Positions 50,039 to 58,019 of a stretch of DNA of 64,000 bases are shown piece after piece. The stretch comes from Candidatus Thermochlorobacter aerophilus (GTDB lineage: Bacteria > Bacteroidota > Chlorobiia > Chlorobiales > Thermochlorobacteraceae): assembly GCA_002794105.1 (NCBI GenBank), contig PHFL01000067.1, positions 1 through 64,000 of the forward strand, read 5' to 3'. The position numbers and the translations under genes were made by a program. The notes under the pieces are model-generated. The model saw nothing but the letters and a program-made list of their open reading frames with translations, had not been told where the DNA came from and did not search any database. Numbering within the stretch: the stretch's first letter is position 1; every line of letters starts with the position of its first letter.

Positions 50039-50812
50039 ATGCGCGTAACAACGTGGAATGTCAATGGTCTACGCGCCCGTGAAAAAGCTCTGCTTTCATG
50101 GATAGCCGCGCATGCGCCCGATATTCTTGTCTTGCAAGAAATCAAGGCGACGCGCTCACAAATTCCTGCCTCGATTGCTAACCATGCAGAATACTGCTCA
50201 TACTGGAACGACTCTAGCGTCAAGGCAGGATACAGCGGCGTTGGTGCACTGGTGCATAAGCGCTTCATTGCTGCGCACGGAGAACCGCGTGTGCTTATTC
50301 CAGACTTTGATGCAGAAAATCGATTAATTCAACTTGATTTTGATGCTTTTACGCTACTGGGTAGCTACATTCCACGCGGCGAAAAGCCCGACCACTACGC
50401 CCTAAAACTTCGTTTCTTCGAAAGCCTGCGGCAGTTCGCTGCGCAGATGCTACAAGCACAAAAAAATTTGCTCATCGCCGGCGACATCAACGTGGCGCGA
50501 GAGGAAATTGACTTGCACCCTTCGCAACAGAAAGAGGATGCGACAGGATTTCGCCCTGATGAACGTCGAGCACTCAATGCCATGCTTGCCGTAGGCTTGC
50601 ACGATGTTTTCCGTGAGCTGTATCCGAACACGAGCGGACTTTATACATGGTTCCCCTACTGGAAAGGCGCTCGAGAACACAACATCGGCTGGCGCATCGA
50701 CTGCATCTACGCTTCTCCTGCATTAGCTGCACGCGTCAAACAGGGCATCATCCACACCAATGAGAAAAGTTCCGACCACTATCCTCTCACCATTGAATTT
50801 GCAGAACTCTGA
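50039..50812 (+). CDS. xth: Exodeoxyribonuclease III
   Basis: 257 residues. Repairs abasic sites and trims 3' ends of DNA. All catalytic blocks are visible: TTWNVNGLRA (Asn), LVLQEIKA (metal-binding Glu, about 34), SGVGALV, LLIAGDINVAREEIDL (Asp and Asn, about 148), GWRIDCIYAS (about 218) and EKSSDHYPL (Asp-His, about 243). Length and order are normal. Overlap with the DnaJ-like gene is nearly direct, suggesting co-transcription. Confidence 0.93.
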   Translation: MRVTTWNVNGLRAREKALLSWIAAHAPDILVLQEIKATRSQIPASIANHAEYCSYWNDSSVKAGYSGVGALVHKRFIAAHGEPRVLIPDFDAENRLIQLDFDAFTLLGSYIPRGEKPDHYALKLRFFESLRQFAAQMLQAQKNLLIAGDINVAREEIDLHPSQQKEDATGFRPDERRALNAMLAVGLHDVFRELYPNTSGLYTWFPYWKGAREHNIGWRIDCIYASPALAARVKQGIIHTNEKSSDHYPLTIEFAEL

Positions 50813-50949
50813 CTCTTGCGGCGTTGCTTTGTGCTTCCAGCTTAGATTCAGACTGTTTTGGACTGGCTTCCAAAACTGCGCCTATCGCTGTAGATTTGAA
50901 CTGTCTGAAAGCAGTTTTTTCACACATTCGCACATTTGGAGGATTAACT

Positions 50950-51660
50950 ATGAACACTTCATCGGTTTCACCATCGTCAGGTGCTTCTCGCCTGTCCGAC
51001 GCCACCCTGCGTGAAAAAGATCTTCACCTGACACTCACACTCGTTGGTGCTGTTTGGGCGCTGGGTCTGATTGGGCATTTTACACCGCTCAAAGAATGGG
51101 GAGCACTGTTTTTGTATGTCATTGGCGCACTGGTGCTCACGCTTTGGTATTGCAAGCAATATCAAGCTTGGGAAGATGTATTCCTGACGCGCAAAAATCT
51201 TAAGTCGGCATTGATTTGGTCAAGCGCTATTGGTGGCATTCTCTTTTTGATGGATATTGGCAACACCTACTTCTACTACAAGAATGGTGGTGCGCCCATG
51301 AAAGAGATGCAGACCATTCTTGTCGACATGGGCTTTTTGTACCTTTTCCCGATTTTGATTTTGGCTGAGGAGTTTCTCTGGCGTGGCATGCTCTTTTCAG
51401 CACTGCTGCGGCGCGGCATGAATTCGCACCTTGTGGTCATTATCACGACTGTCCTGTATGTGCTCAATCACTACGCAGTGGCGCCAGTTGGGTTTATGGA
51501 ACGCTCCTTGATGGCGATGATGGCGGTGCCGATTGGAATTGCCAATGGCTACTTGGTGCTCAAAACTCGTAATGTCTGGGCAGGCGTATGGCTTCACACG
51601 CTGACCATGATTTCCATGACACTCGATATTTTTGTGATTCCTAGGCTGGCTGGCGTCTAA
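50950..51660 (+). CDS. CPBP-family intramembrane protease
   Basis: 236 residues from the ATG at 50950, preceded by the ribosome site GGAGG at 8 nt; the longer frame from 50824 has no such site. About six membrane helices. The three catalytic blocks of the CPBP/Abi family are present: AEEFLWRGML (EExxxR, about residue 140), LNHYAV and AGVWLHTLTM (His). Such proteases cleave prenylated or other membrane peptides; partner unknown. It is convergent with dnaX, whose last codon ends three bases beyond. Confidence 0.82.
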   Translation: MNTSSVSPSSGASRLSDATLREKDLHLTLTLVGAVWALGLIGHFTPLKEWGALFLYVIGALVLTLWYCKQYQAWEDVFLTRKNLKSALIWSSAIGGILFLMDIGNTYFYYKNGGAPMKEMQTILVDMGFLYLFPILILAEEFLWRGMLFSALLRRGMNSHLVVIITTVLYVLNHYAVAPVGFMERSLMAMMAVPIGIANGYLVLKTRNVWAGVWLHTLTMISMTLDIFVIPRLAGV

Positions 51661-52277
51661 TACGAGAGCTCGGCACCAAACTCAGTAATCAGGTAGCGCA
51701 CTAACTCGCTTTTTTCAGCGAGCGCTTTGAAACGCGCTTCAAGCGAGTTTTCTTCTTTTGCTGCCGATAGCGCCGTTTTGTCTAAGCTCAATTCAAAGAA
51801 GACATTAGCTTGGTAAAATGCACGAGCGCCCTCGCTAAGGATGTGCAGGTCATCCAATAGCGTCTCATACACTACGCGGCTCGTGCATTTGAGCTTAAGT
51901 GTGTTGGCATGAACTTCGGTCAATGTGCAAAGCCGCAGATGCGATGCCAACCGGGCTTGACCGTTTTGCTCCAGCGATTGCAGAAATTCTATCCATCGCT
52001 CTTGTAGCTCTTGGTCTGATATGCTGCTGCGGTTTTGGCTGGTCAATGCGAGCTGATGCTCTGGTGTTGCCAATGCCGCTCTATCTGGTCTGACCTTTGG
52101 ACGATACGGAGTTTCTTCTACCAGCTTTGCAAACTTTTCTTTCCAACTCGAGAGCTTAATCACTGGCAAAGATTCCAGCAGCAGTGCCGTTGGTGGAATA
52201 GATGCGGTCTCGCTTTTGGGTGAAGGTGCTTCGGTAGTGCTTACTGCTGTACGCGGCTCTAGACGCGTGCCAAATTC
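51657..52277 (-). CDS. dnaX: DnaX tau-specific C-terminal extension (reached by -1 frame slip)
   Basis: About 206 residues open in the -1 frame after the A9 run at 52278-52286. With the slip, the protein passes from EEIKKK into EFGTRLEPRTAVSTTEAPSP, a Pro/Ser/Thr-rich linker, and then a domain from about 52169 (IKLSSWKEKFAKLVEETPYR; WIEFLQSLEQNGQ, LKLKCTSRVVYE) that suits the tau-specific part (delta- or alpha/DnaB-binding). Full tau is about 605 residues. Without the slip this stretch would be an orphan with no good start: its first Met-type codon is internal to a clear domain. Confidence 0.72.
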   Translation of the reverse strand, partial: EFGTRLEPRTAVSTTEAPSPKSETASIPPTALLLESLPVIKLSSWKEKFAKLVEETPYRPKVRPDRAALATPEHQLALTSQNRSSISDQELQERWIEFLQSLEQNGQARLASHLRLCTLTEVHANTLKLKCTSRVVYETLLDDLHILSEGARAFYQANVFFELSLDKTALSAAKEENSLEARFKALAEKSELVRYLITEFGAELSY

Positions 52278-52286
52278 TTTTTTTTT
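52251..52286 (-). promoter_or_regulatory. dnaX slippery site with A9 run and hairpin
   Basis: On the minus strand, GAGAT is followed by nine A and a G (52286-52277), that is AUA AAA AAA AAG. An SD-like AGGAAG lies about 6 nt upstream. Eight to nine bases downstream is a 5-bp hairpin ACGCG/CGCGT (52251-52255 with 52264-52268) whose loop contains the zero-frame stop TAG (52261-52259). This matches known dnaX recoding signals: E. coli A AAA AAG with SD and hairpin, and the Thermus A9 transcriptional slippage site. Confidence 0.7.
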
Positions 52287-53473
52287 ATCTCTTCCTGCAA
52301 AAGCTGAACAGCTTGTTCTACTTTGGCAAGGCGTGCTTCAAGTTCGCTATTGTCTTTGAGTGCCATGAGCTTGAAGAGCAGAATTTCAAGTCGGAGCTGG
52401 GGTTCGCGGGCAAATCTGATACTTTGTTCGGCTTCGGTGATAGCATCAATGTAGCGCATGAGGGCATCGGTGCTAAAGCGCTCGGCGTCTTTTTCGTAGC
52501 GCTTCTTCCAGTGTTCTGCAGTCTCAATCAGTTTGGTGGAGCGCACATTTTTTACGATGAGAAAATTTCGAAAATGTGCAATGAGCCGCTGTAAAAAGTC
52601 GCTCACATCAAAACCGTTCTGGTAGACAAACTGCGAGACGCTGAGCATTTTGCGACTATCCTGCTCAAGAATGGCATCGCTAACATCAAAAAAGCGCTCA
52701 TCATCAATGATATTGAGCAAGTCGGCGACGGCGGCATATTCTATTTTGCCCTTGCCACTTTCGGTGCAAAACGCAATGACTTGGTCTAAAAGGCTCTGCG
52801 CATCGCGCATGGCGCCATCAGCTTTGCGGGCAATCAGGTTGAGTGATTCTTGGTCGATATCGATGTGTTCTTGCTGACAAATTTGAGCCAATCTTTGTGC
52901 AATGTCATCAGCAGCGATGCGTTTGAAAATAAACTTTTGGCAACGTGAGGAAATCGTGGCGGGAACTTTGTGCAGTTCTGTGGTCGCAAAAATGAATACG
53001 GCGTGTGGTGGTGGCTCCTCCAGCGTTTTGAGGAAAGCATTGAATGCCGCTGTGGAAAGCATGTGGAATTCATCAATGATGTAGACCTTGTATTTTCCTT
53101 TTTGCGGACCGTAGCGCACATTTTCGCGCAAAATGCGAATGTCTTCGACGCTATTGTTCGATGCGGCATCAAATTCAGCGATATTGACGCTTGCTCCTGC
53201 ATCAAAATCTTGACAGCTTTCGCACATGCCACAAGGTTCCGCCACCTTTTGGCGATAGGTTTCGTCCGTCAGAATTTTTTCACAATTCAGGGCTTTTGCC
53301 AGAATTCTTGCCGATGTTGTTTTTCCAACACCACGAGACCCAGCAAAGATATATCCGTGCGCAATTCGCCCAGTACGAATTGCGTTCTGAAGCGTACGTG
53401 TGATGTGTTCCTGAGCCGTAATGTCTGCAAATCTCTGCGGTCGATATTTACGTGCAATAACTGTGTAACTCAC
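52259..53473 (-). CDS. dnaX: DNA polymerase III gamma subunit (zero-frame product of dnaX)
   Basis: 404 residues ending shortly after the A9 run with KKKNLARV and the stop TAG. This is the gamma form; the tau form needs the slip described for the next bases. The clamp-loader AAA+ region is complete: ARKYRPQRFADITAQEHI, Walker A FAGSRGVGKTTSAR, four zinc cysteines (ALNCEK, CGMCESC), Walker B YIIDEFHML, arginine-finger region ISSRCQKF. Domain III (about 230-370) is normal. The complex loads the beta sliding clamp. Confidence 0.93.
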   Translation of the reverse strand: MSYTVIARKYRPQRFADITAQEHITRTLQNAIRTGRIAHGYIFAGSRGVGKTTSARILAKALNCEKILTDETYRQKVAEPCGMCESCQDFDAGASVNIAEFDAASNNSVEDIRILRENVRYGPQKGKYKVYIIDEFHMLSTAAFNAFLKTLEEPPPHAVFIFATTELHKVPATISSRCQKFIFKRIAADDIAQRLAQICQQEHIDIDQESLNLIARKADGAMRDAQSLLDQVIAFCTESGKGKIEYAAVADLLNIIDDERFFDVSDAILEQDSRKMLSVSQFVYQNGFDVSDFLQRLIAHFRNFLIVKNVRSTKLIETAEHWKKRYEKDAERFSTDALMRYIDAITEAEQSIRFAREPQLRLEILLFKLMALKDNSELEARLAKVEQAVQLLQEEIKKKNLARV

Positions 53474-53592
53474 ATTGAGATTGATTTGGCATTAGGCACA
53501 AATTTACAAGGCGTAGCGCTTTTGCAGAAGGGATAACATGAAGCGCTACGCTCAATATGCTGAAATAACTCGTAGATGATTCTTGCTTCTCT

Positions 53593-54459
53593 TTACCAAG
53601 TGCTCGAGTGCACCAGATGGTTTCTCATCTTTTCTAACCATTTGTATTGCATGACCAGCTGCCCGAAGTTTTCCTCATCTTGCGGCTTTGTGCCGTGATA
53701 GTCTGAGCCACCTGACATCAATAGGAAATACTCGTTGGCAATTGCGCGGTAGAATTCTTGTTGGTCTTCGTCGTGTGCTGGGTGAATAATTTCTATGCCA
53801 TCCAGCCCGGCGTCAATCAAGAAACGAATGGTATCATCTGGGATAAATCGTCCTGGATGAGCAAGAAACGACAGTCCGCCTGCTTCGTTGATGAGGCGTA
53901 TGACTTCAGCGGGGTCGGTCTCTACGCTCTTTTCATATGCTGGGCTGTTGGGACCGATGTACTTGGCGAAGGCTTCGCTGTAACTCTGTACATAGCCTGT
54001 CTCTTGTAGCACAGCCGCAATGTGCGGACGACCTACAGACCCATTAGAGGCTTTTTCAAAGACTTGCTCGATGCGGATGTAGACCCCCATTTTTCGGAGG
54101 TTATCAACTATTTTTTCAGTACGCACAATCCGTCTTTCACGGCAGGCCTTAAGATAGGCGTTGAGTTCTGAATTCTCCTGCACAAAGTAGCCGAGAATGT
54201 GCACATCTCTGCCTAAGTGTGAGGTGCTGACCTCAACCCCCGGAATAAGTTCAATGCCGAGCGCATCCGCTACAGGTTTTGCTTCTTGGTATGCGGCTAA
54301 ATTGTCGTGGTCTGTAATGCTGATAGCTTTTAAGCCTGCGGCATGTGCCTTTTCGACAATTTCTTTCGGTGAAAGTTTCCCATCCGAGCAAGTCGTATGC
54401 ATATGTAAGTCAACCGTAGCGAATTCGCGCTCGCTTGTAGCGGCGCTGAGCATTGTCAT
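53593..54459 (-). CDS. PHP-domain phosphoesterase (RNase AM/TrpH-like)
   Basis: 288 residues. Metal-binding motifs of the PHP fold run through it: DLHMHTTCSDG (about residue 18), ITDHDNL (about 49), GVEVSTSH, LAHPGR (about 200) and SDYHGTKP (about 262). E. coli relative YciV/RNase AM is a 5'-3' nuclease or phosphoesterase; this protein has the same length and order. The minus-strand gene starts 284 bases before the TPR lipoprotein's end, a gap where I see no further gene. Confidence 0.85.
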   Translation of the reverse strand: MTMLSAATSEREFATVDLHMHTTCSDGKLSPKEIVEKAHAAGLKAISITDHDNLAAYQEAKPVADALGIELIPGVEVSTSHLGRDVHILGYFVQENSELNAYLKACRERRIVRTEKIVDNLRKMGVYIRIEQVFEKASNGSVGRPHIAAVLQETGYVQSYSEAFAKYIGPNSPAYEKSVETDPAEVIRLINEAGGLSFLAHPGRFIPDDTIRFLIDAGLDGIEIIHPAHDEDQQEFYRAIANEYFLLMSGGSDYHGTKPQDEENFGQLVMQYKWLEKMRNHLVHSSTW

Positions 54460-54743
54460 ATTTTCTTGTGTTGTAGTTGTGTTTTATGTTATAGATTGCC
54501 CGTTTGTGTAGAACTTACTTAGAGGTTGCAAAAATTCCTAACACGGCTTGATGCCTTTTTTGACCGTCTGTTGCGTAGGATGCAGATAAAGCGCCGCATC
54601 GCTTGGGGCAGGAGAAGAATTCGGACTGCTTCAAACAAAGCATGAGGCTATACTCGGGCAACGAGTCCAAGCTACGCCTGCTCATGCGTTTTTTGCCAGC
54701 TCGCCCTTGCCAAAATGCAGTTAGCGGCAGTGTGGGGAAGCAA

Positions 54744-56516
54744 TTATGGCGTGCGCACCCCATTTACTTTTTCACGCAGGGATACGCTATTTGCATTCAG
54801 TTGCAAGGCTCTTTGCCAGAATTCCTTTGCTTTTTCGCGCTGACCAAGTTTGTGATAAACATCACCTAAATGCTCCAATACCGCGGGACTTTCACGTCCA
54901 GCGCTAAGAGCTTTTTCAATCCAAAATCGTGCTTCTTCGTAATTGCCGAGCTTAAAGTAGACCCAACCGATGGTGTCTAAGTAGGCGCCGTTGTTGGGTT
55001 CTTTTTGGACAGCAATTTTTGCCATCTCAAGACAGCGCTCAAGCTGCTGGTCTTGCTCTGAGAGCGAATATGCAAGATTGTTTAGCACGAGGGCATTTTC
55101 TGGGTCGAGCTTGAGTGCTTCTTCATAGCTACGCTGGCTTTCTGCAACTTTGCCAAGTCGGTCGTATGCAATACCAAGTGTGCTGTAGACCTGCACGCGT
55201 TCTGCATTTGTGCCTTGGTCGCCTGATTTGAGTGCACGCTCTAGTATCTCAATTGCCTCACTATCACGATTAGCTTGGCTCAAGGCAATGCCCAAGAGCA
55301 TTTGCAAGCGGAAACTTGGCTGTGCTTGGCGTTTGATAGCACTCTTGAAAGTCGCAATAGCTTGTTCGTTATCGTTCTTTTGCAGATAGGCAATACCTAA
55401 ATTTTCCCAGCCTGCTGTGACATCGGGGCGTAACACTGTCAATTGCTTAAAGTTTTCGATAGCACTGTTGAGGTTGCGTTGCTCCATGTAAATGATTCCC
55501 AGAAACCAATACGGCTGCCACTCTTTCGGATAGAGCTTTTGGATTTTAGCAAGCACCAATTCAGCAGGTTTGAGATAAAGCGTATCTTTTGAAGCGCGTG
55601 CCAGATAGGCTTCAGCCAGGTTCATGCGCTCTTCTTTGGTGCGCGCACTGTGCTGAAACATCTTTTCTACCACATTTTCAAAGCGTTTCCAATCTTTTTG
55701 GCGAACATAGATTTCTGAATATCCTGCATAAAGGCGCGGTTCTGTAGGGTTTTTCTCGGCAATTTCATCGTATGTGGCTAAGGCTTCTTCATAGCGTCCA
55801 GACCTAAGGTAAATTTCTGCCAGCATGTAATAGAGTTCATCGTTGTCGGGGTCAATGACAATCATTTGCAGCAGAGTCAGCGTTGCCTCATCATCGCGTT
55901 TGAGTTGGAGTTGCAAGAGCAATTTTTTGTAGAGTGCCTCCATCTCTGCTCCAGAAAGCTCTATGATGCGGTCATAGACAGCGATGGCTTTTTCCAATTT
56001 TTCTGAAGCAGTGTATGATGCTGCCAGCATATACAGGGCATTGACATCGGATGGGGCTTTTTTGAGAAATCGCTCAAGTGCTTGTGCCGCATTGTCGTAT
56101 TGCTGGGCTTCAAAGAAAATTTGAGCCAAAAGATGGTCGTACCATTTGTTGGTGCCGTCTAGTGCGATAGCTTTTTGTGCATGATAAATAGCTTGCTCAA
56201 ACTTACCCAGATGTCGATAACACTTCGCGATGGCAAAGTGAATGGCAGGTTCATCTGGTGCATAGCGCAGCGCATCTTGATATTCGATAATCGCTTGTGA
56301 AAATTGGTCCTTTATCTCGTAGAGCCCACCGTTGACAAAGTATCGCATTGCTTTTGCGGTGTTTGTCTTGGGTGGTGCCTGCGGTGTTACAAGTGCTGTT
56401 CTATCAATTCTTTTTTCAGCAGGTTGCATGGAAAGGCTCTTGACATGCGTGCAGGCTGATAGTGACAGCACCATAAGCACACTCAATCCCCACCGAGAAA
56501 GCAATGCACTTGACAT
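54744..56516 (-). CDS. TPR-rich lipoprotein
   Basis: 590 residues from the ATG at 56516 (MSSALLSRWGLSVLMVLSLS), placed there because a signal peptide with lipobox LSAC follows at once. About 14 TPR-like units fill residues 60-585 (for example AIIEYQDALRYAPDEPAIHF and YYMLAEIYLRSGRYEEALAT), an outer-membrane or periplasmic scaffold by topology. The repeats near the end (AYSTLGIAYDRLGKVAESQR) are the best-conserved. Similar TPR lipoproteins occur in Chlorobi and Bacteroidota with unknown partners. Confidence 0.82.
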   Translation of the reverse strand: MSSALLSRWGLSVLMVLSLSACTHVKSLSMQPAEKRIDRTALVTPQAPPKTNTAKAMRYFVNGGLYEIKDQFSQAIIEYQDALRYAPDEPAIHFAIAKCYRHLGKFEQAIYHAQKAIALDGTNKWYDHLLAQIFFEAQQYDNAAQALERFLKKAPSDVNALYMLAASYTASEKLEKAIAVYDRIIELSGAEMEALYKKLLLQLQLKRDDEATLTLLQMIVIDPDNDELYYMLAEIYLRSGRYEEALATYDEIAEKNPTEPRLYAGYSEIYVRQKDWKRFENVVEKMFQHSARTKEERMNLAEAYLARASKDTLYLKPAELVLAKIQKLYPKEWQPYWFLGIIYMEQRNLNSAIENFKQLTVLRPDVTAGWENLGIAYLQKNDNEQAIATFKSAIKRQAQPSFRLQMLLGIALSQANRDSEAIEILERALKSGDQGTNAERVQVYSTLGIAYDRLGKVAESQRSYEEALKLDPENALVLNNLAYSLSEQDQQLERCLEMAKIAVQKEPNNGAYLDTIGWVYFKLGNYEEARFWIEKALSAGRESPAVLEHLGDVYHKLGQREKAKEFWQRALQLNANSVSLREKVNGVRTP

Positions 56517-56745
56517 GATATATCCTCTTAGTTTGAAGAATTTTTGAACGCGTAACAGTAAGCAAAAAATTAAAATTTCCATGATATTCTAAAAATCTGT
56601 TGTGCTAACATTTTGAGCTTGCCCTCTTGACACATCTGTCCATGTGTTTGAGTTGTCTTCACTTTGCAATTTGTGCCGCCACCAAATACATGGGATGTGA
56701 GCAGATTTGGAATATATCTTCGAACTTGCTACATTGGGCAGCGTA

Positions 56746-56847
56746 CTGAGCGTAGAAATCCGCATCTTTGGATATACCCAAATTTTCGTATTCCGAAGTC
56801 GCTTCTCGCCTCAGTCCTGCTTTAACAACTCTAAATCATACGCTCAG
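56746..56847 (+). promoter_or_regulatory. Candidate RNA leader of RRM gene
   Basis: Nine bases, CTGAGCGTA (56746-56754), are the exact complement of TACGCTCAG (56839-56847), which ends five bases before the RRM start codon. The pairing would close an 84-nt loop and cover the ribosome-binding region. A second pair GGAATA/TATTCC also exists (about 56709 and 56784). In Chlorobi a published RNA motif (Chlorobi-RRM) lies before RRM-protein genes; whether this is that motif cannot be decided without a covariance model. The rest of the 335-base gap 56517-56851 shows no gene. Confidence 0.5.
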
Positions 56848-56851
56848 AAAA

Positions 56852-57211
56852 ATGGCAACGAAACTATATGTCGGTAATCTCAATTACTCTACCAGCGAAG
56901 AAGGGTTGCGTAATGCCTTTTCCAGCTACGGAGAAATTGTTTCGGTTAAAATCATTCAAGGCAAGGGCTTTGGATTTGTTGAATACAGGTCTGCCGATGA
57001 AGCCGAAGCAGCAAAGGAAGCCTTGAATAACACCCAACTCGATGGGCGCTCTATCAAGGTCAGCGATGCTCGTCCGCAAGAGAAGCAATCACTTGGCGAC
57101 AGAGGTAGCCATAGAGAGAAAAAGTTTAGCAATGGCGGCAAAGGCGGTTTCAGTAAGGGTGGGTTCAGCAAAAATGATGGTAGCAGTTTCCAAAAACGAG
57201 AGCGCTACTGA
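56852..57211 (+). CDS. RNA-recognition-motif (RRM) protein
   Basis: 119 residues from the ATG at 56852 (MATKLYVGNLNYSTSEEGLR); the longer frame from 56768 adds a stretch inside the proposed leader. One RRM fold (residues 3-80) has RNP2 LYVGNL and RNP1 KGFGFVEY, both complete. The C-terminal 40 residues are Gly/Lys/Phe/Ser-rich (GGKGGFSKGGFSKNDGSSF), like cold-inducible RRM proteins of cyanobacteria and Chlorobi. It probably binds RNA and may regulate its own mRNA. Confidence 0.92.
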   Translation: MATKLYVGNLNYSTSEEGLRNAFSSYGEIVSVKIIQGKGFGFVEYRSADEAEAAKEALNNTQLDGRSIKVSDARPQEKQSLGDRGSHREKKFSNGGKGGFSKGGFSKNDGSSFQKRERY

Positions 57212-57342
57212 CACACGCTTATAGGTATGGCAATGTGCACCTATTGCCTTGCTGCATAGATGCTCCTTTCCTGCATATCTTTTGATGGCTTGACAGAGTT
57301 AGCTCTATTTTGAGCCTGCTACTTGTTCATTGCATCAACGAT

Positions 57343-57990
57343 ATGCGAATCATACATCTACTTCAACTGCTTTTGTCTCGCACGGTTTTACCCGGAGCGA
57401 TGCGCCTGCTACATTGCACACTCCGCAGACGTGTGATACCGCCTAAGCATTGGCCCAGTGGTGGGTTCATTGCAGCGTTTTGGCATGGCAAGATGCTAAC
57501 TGGTTGGCTGACCGTTGCTGATACTCTTCGCAACATCTGTGCTTCTGCACCGATTGCCGTAGTAAGCCTTTCAAAGGATGGAGAAATTTTAGCCAATGCC
57601 TTGCACACGCTTGGCTTTCAACTAATTCGCGGGTCGAGTTCTCGCGGTAGAGATGCGGTCAGGCAGGGCATTCAGGCAGCTTTGGAGCGCGGTGCAGCAG
57701 TAGTCCTGACACCTGATGGACCTCGCGGACCAAAAGAATCATTCAAGTATGGTTCTATTCGTCTTGCGGCACAGTATCGCTCACCGATACTTTTTTTTGC
57801 CATCATGCATCGCAGTGCGTGGAAGTTACGCAGTTGGGACAGCTTTGAGATTCCCAAGCCTTTTTCCACTGTCGATATTGTCATCCACTATGTAGATGTG
57901 CCGCCTTTTGAAGATGAGCAGATGCTTAGGGCATTTTCGGATAGCTTGTCAGCACAGTTTTCTTCCGCCTTACATCAATCTGGTGCATGA
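57343..57990 (+). CDS. DUF374 lysophospholipid-acyltransferase-like protein
   Basis: 215 residues from the ATG at 57343 (MRIIHLLQLLLSRTVL); a TTG at 57310 is possible. Family signatures are FIAAFWHGKML (catalytic His in FWHGK), SLSKDGEI and TPDGPRGPK. DUF374 members belong to the LPLAT acyltransferase superfamily and are thought to act in lipid A or lipid modification; the substrate is not known. Convergent with the GH13 gene, 29 bases between stops. Confidence 0.82.
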   Translation: MRIIHLLQLLLSRTVLPGAMRLLHCTLRRRVIPPKHWPSGGFIAAFWHGKMLTGWLTVADTLRNICASAPIAVVSLSKDGEILANALHTLGFQLIRGSSSRGRDAVRQGIQAALERGAAVVLTPDGPRGPKESFKYGSIRLAAQYRSPILFFAIMHRSAWKLRSWDSFEIPKPFSTVDIVIHYVDVPPFEDEQMLRAFSDSLSAQFSSALHQSGA

Positions 57991-58019
57991 GCTTGTCTTA
58001 GGCTCTGCTCATTGTTTGC

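Noticed and set aside
54515..54743. tRNA or small RNA gene before the PHP gene
   Set aside because: No T-loop GTTCGAATC-like sequence and no convincing cloverleaf was found by eye.
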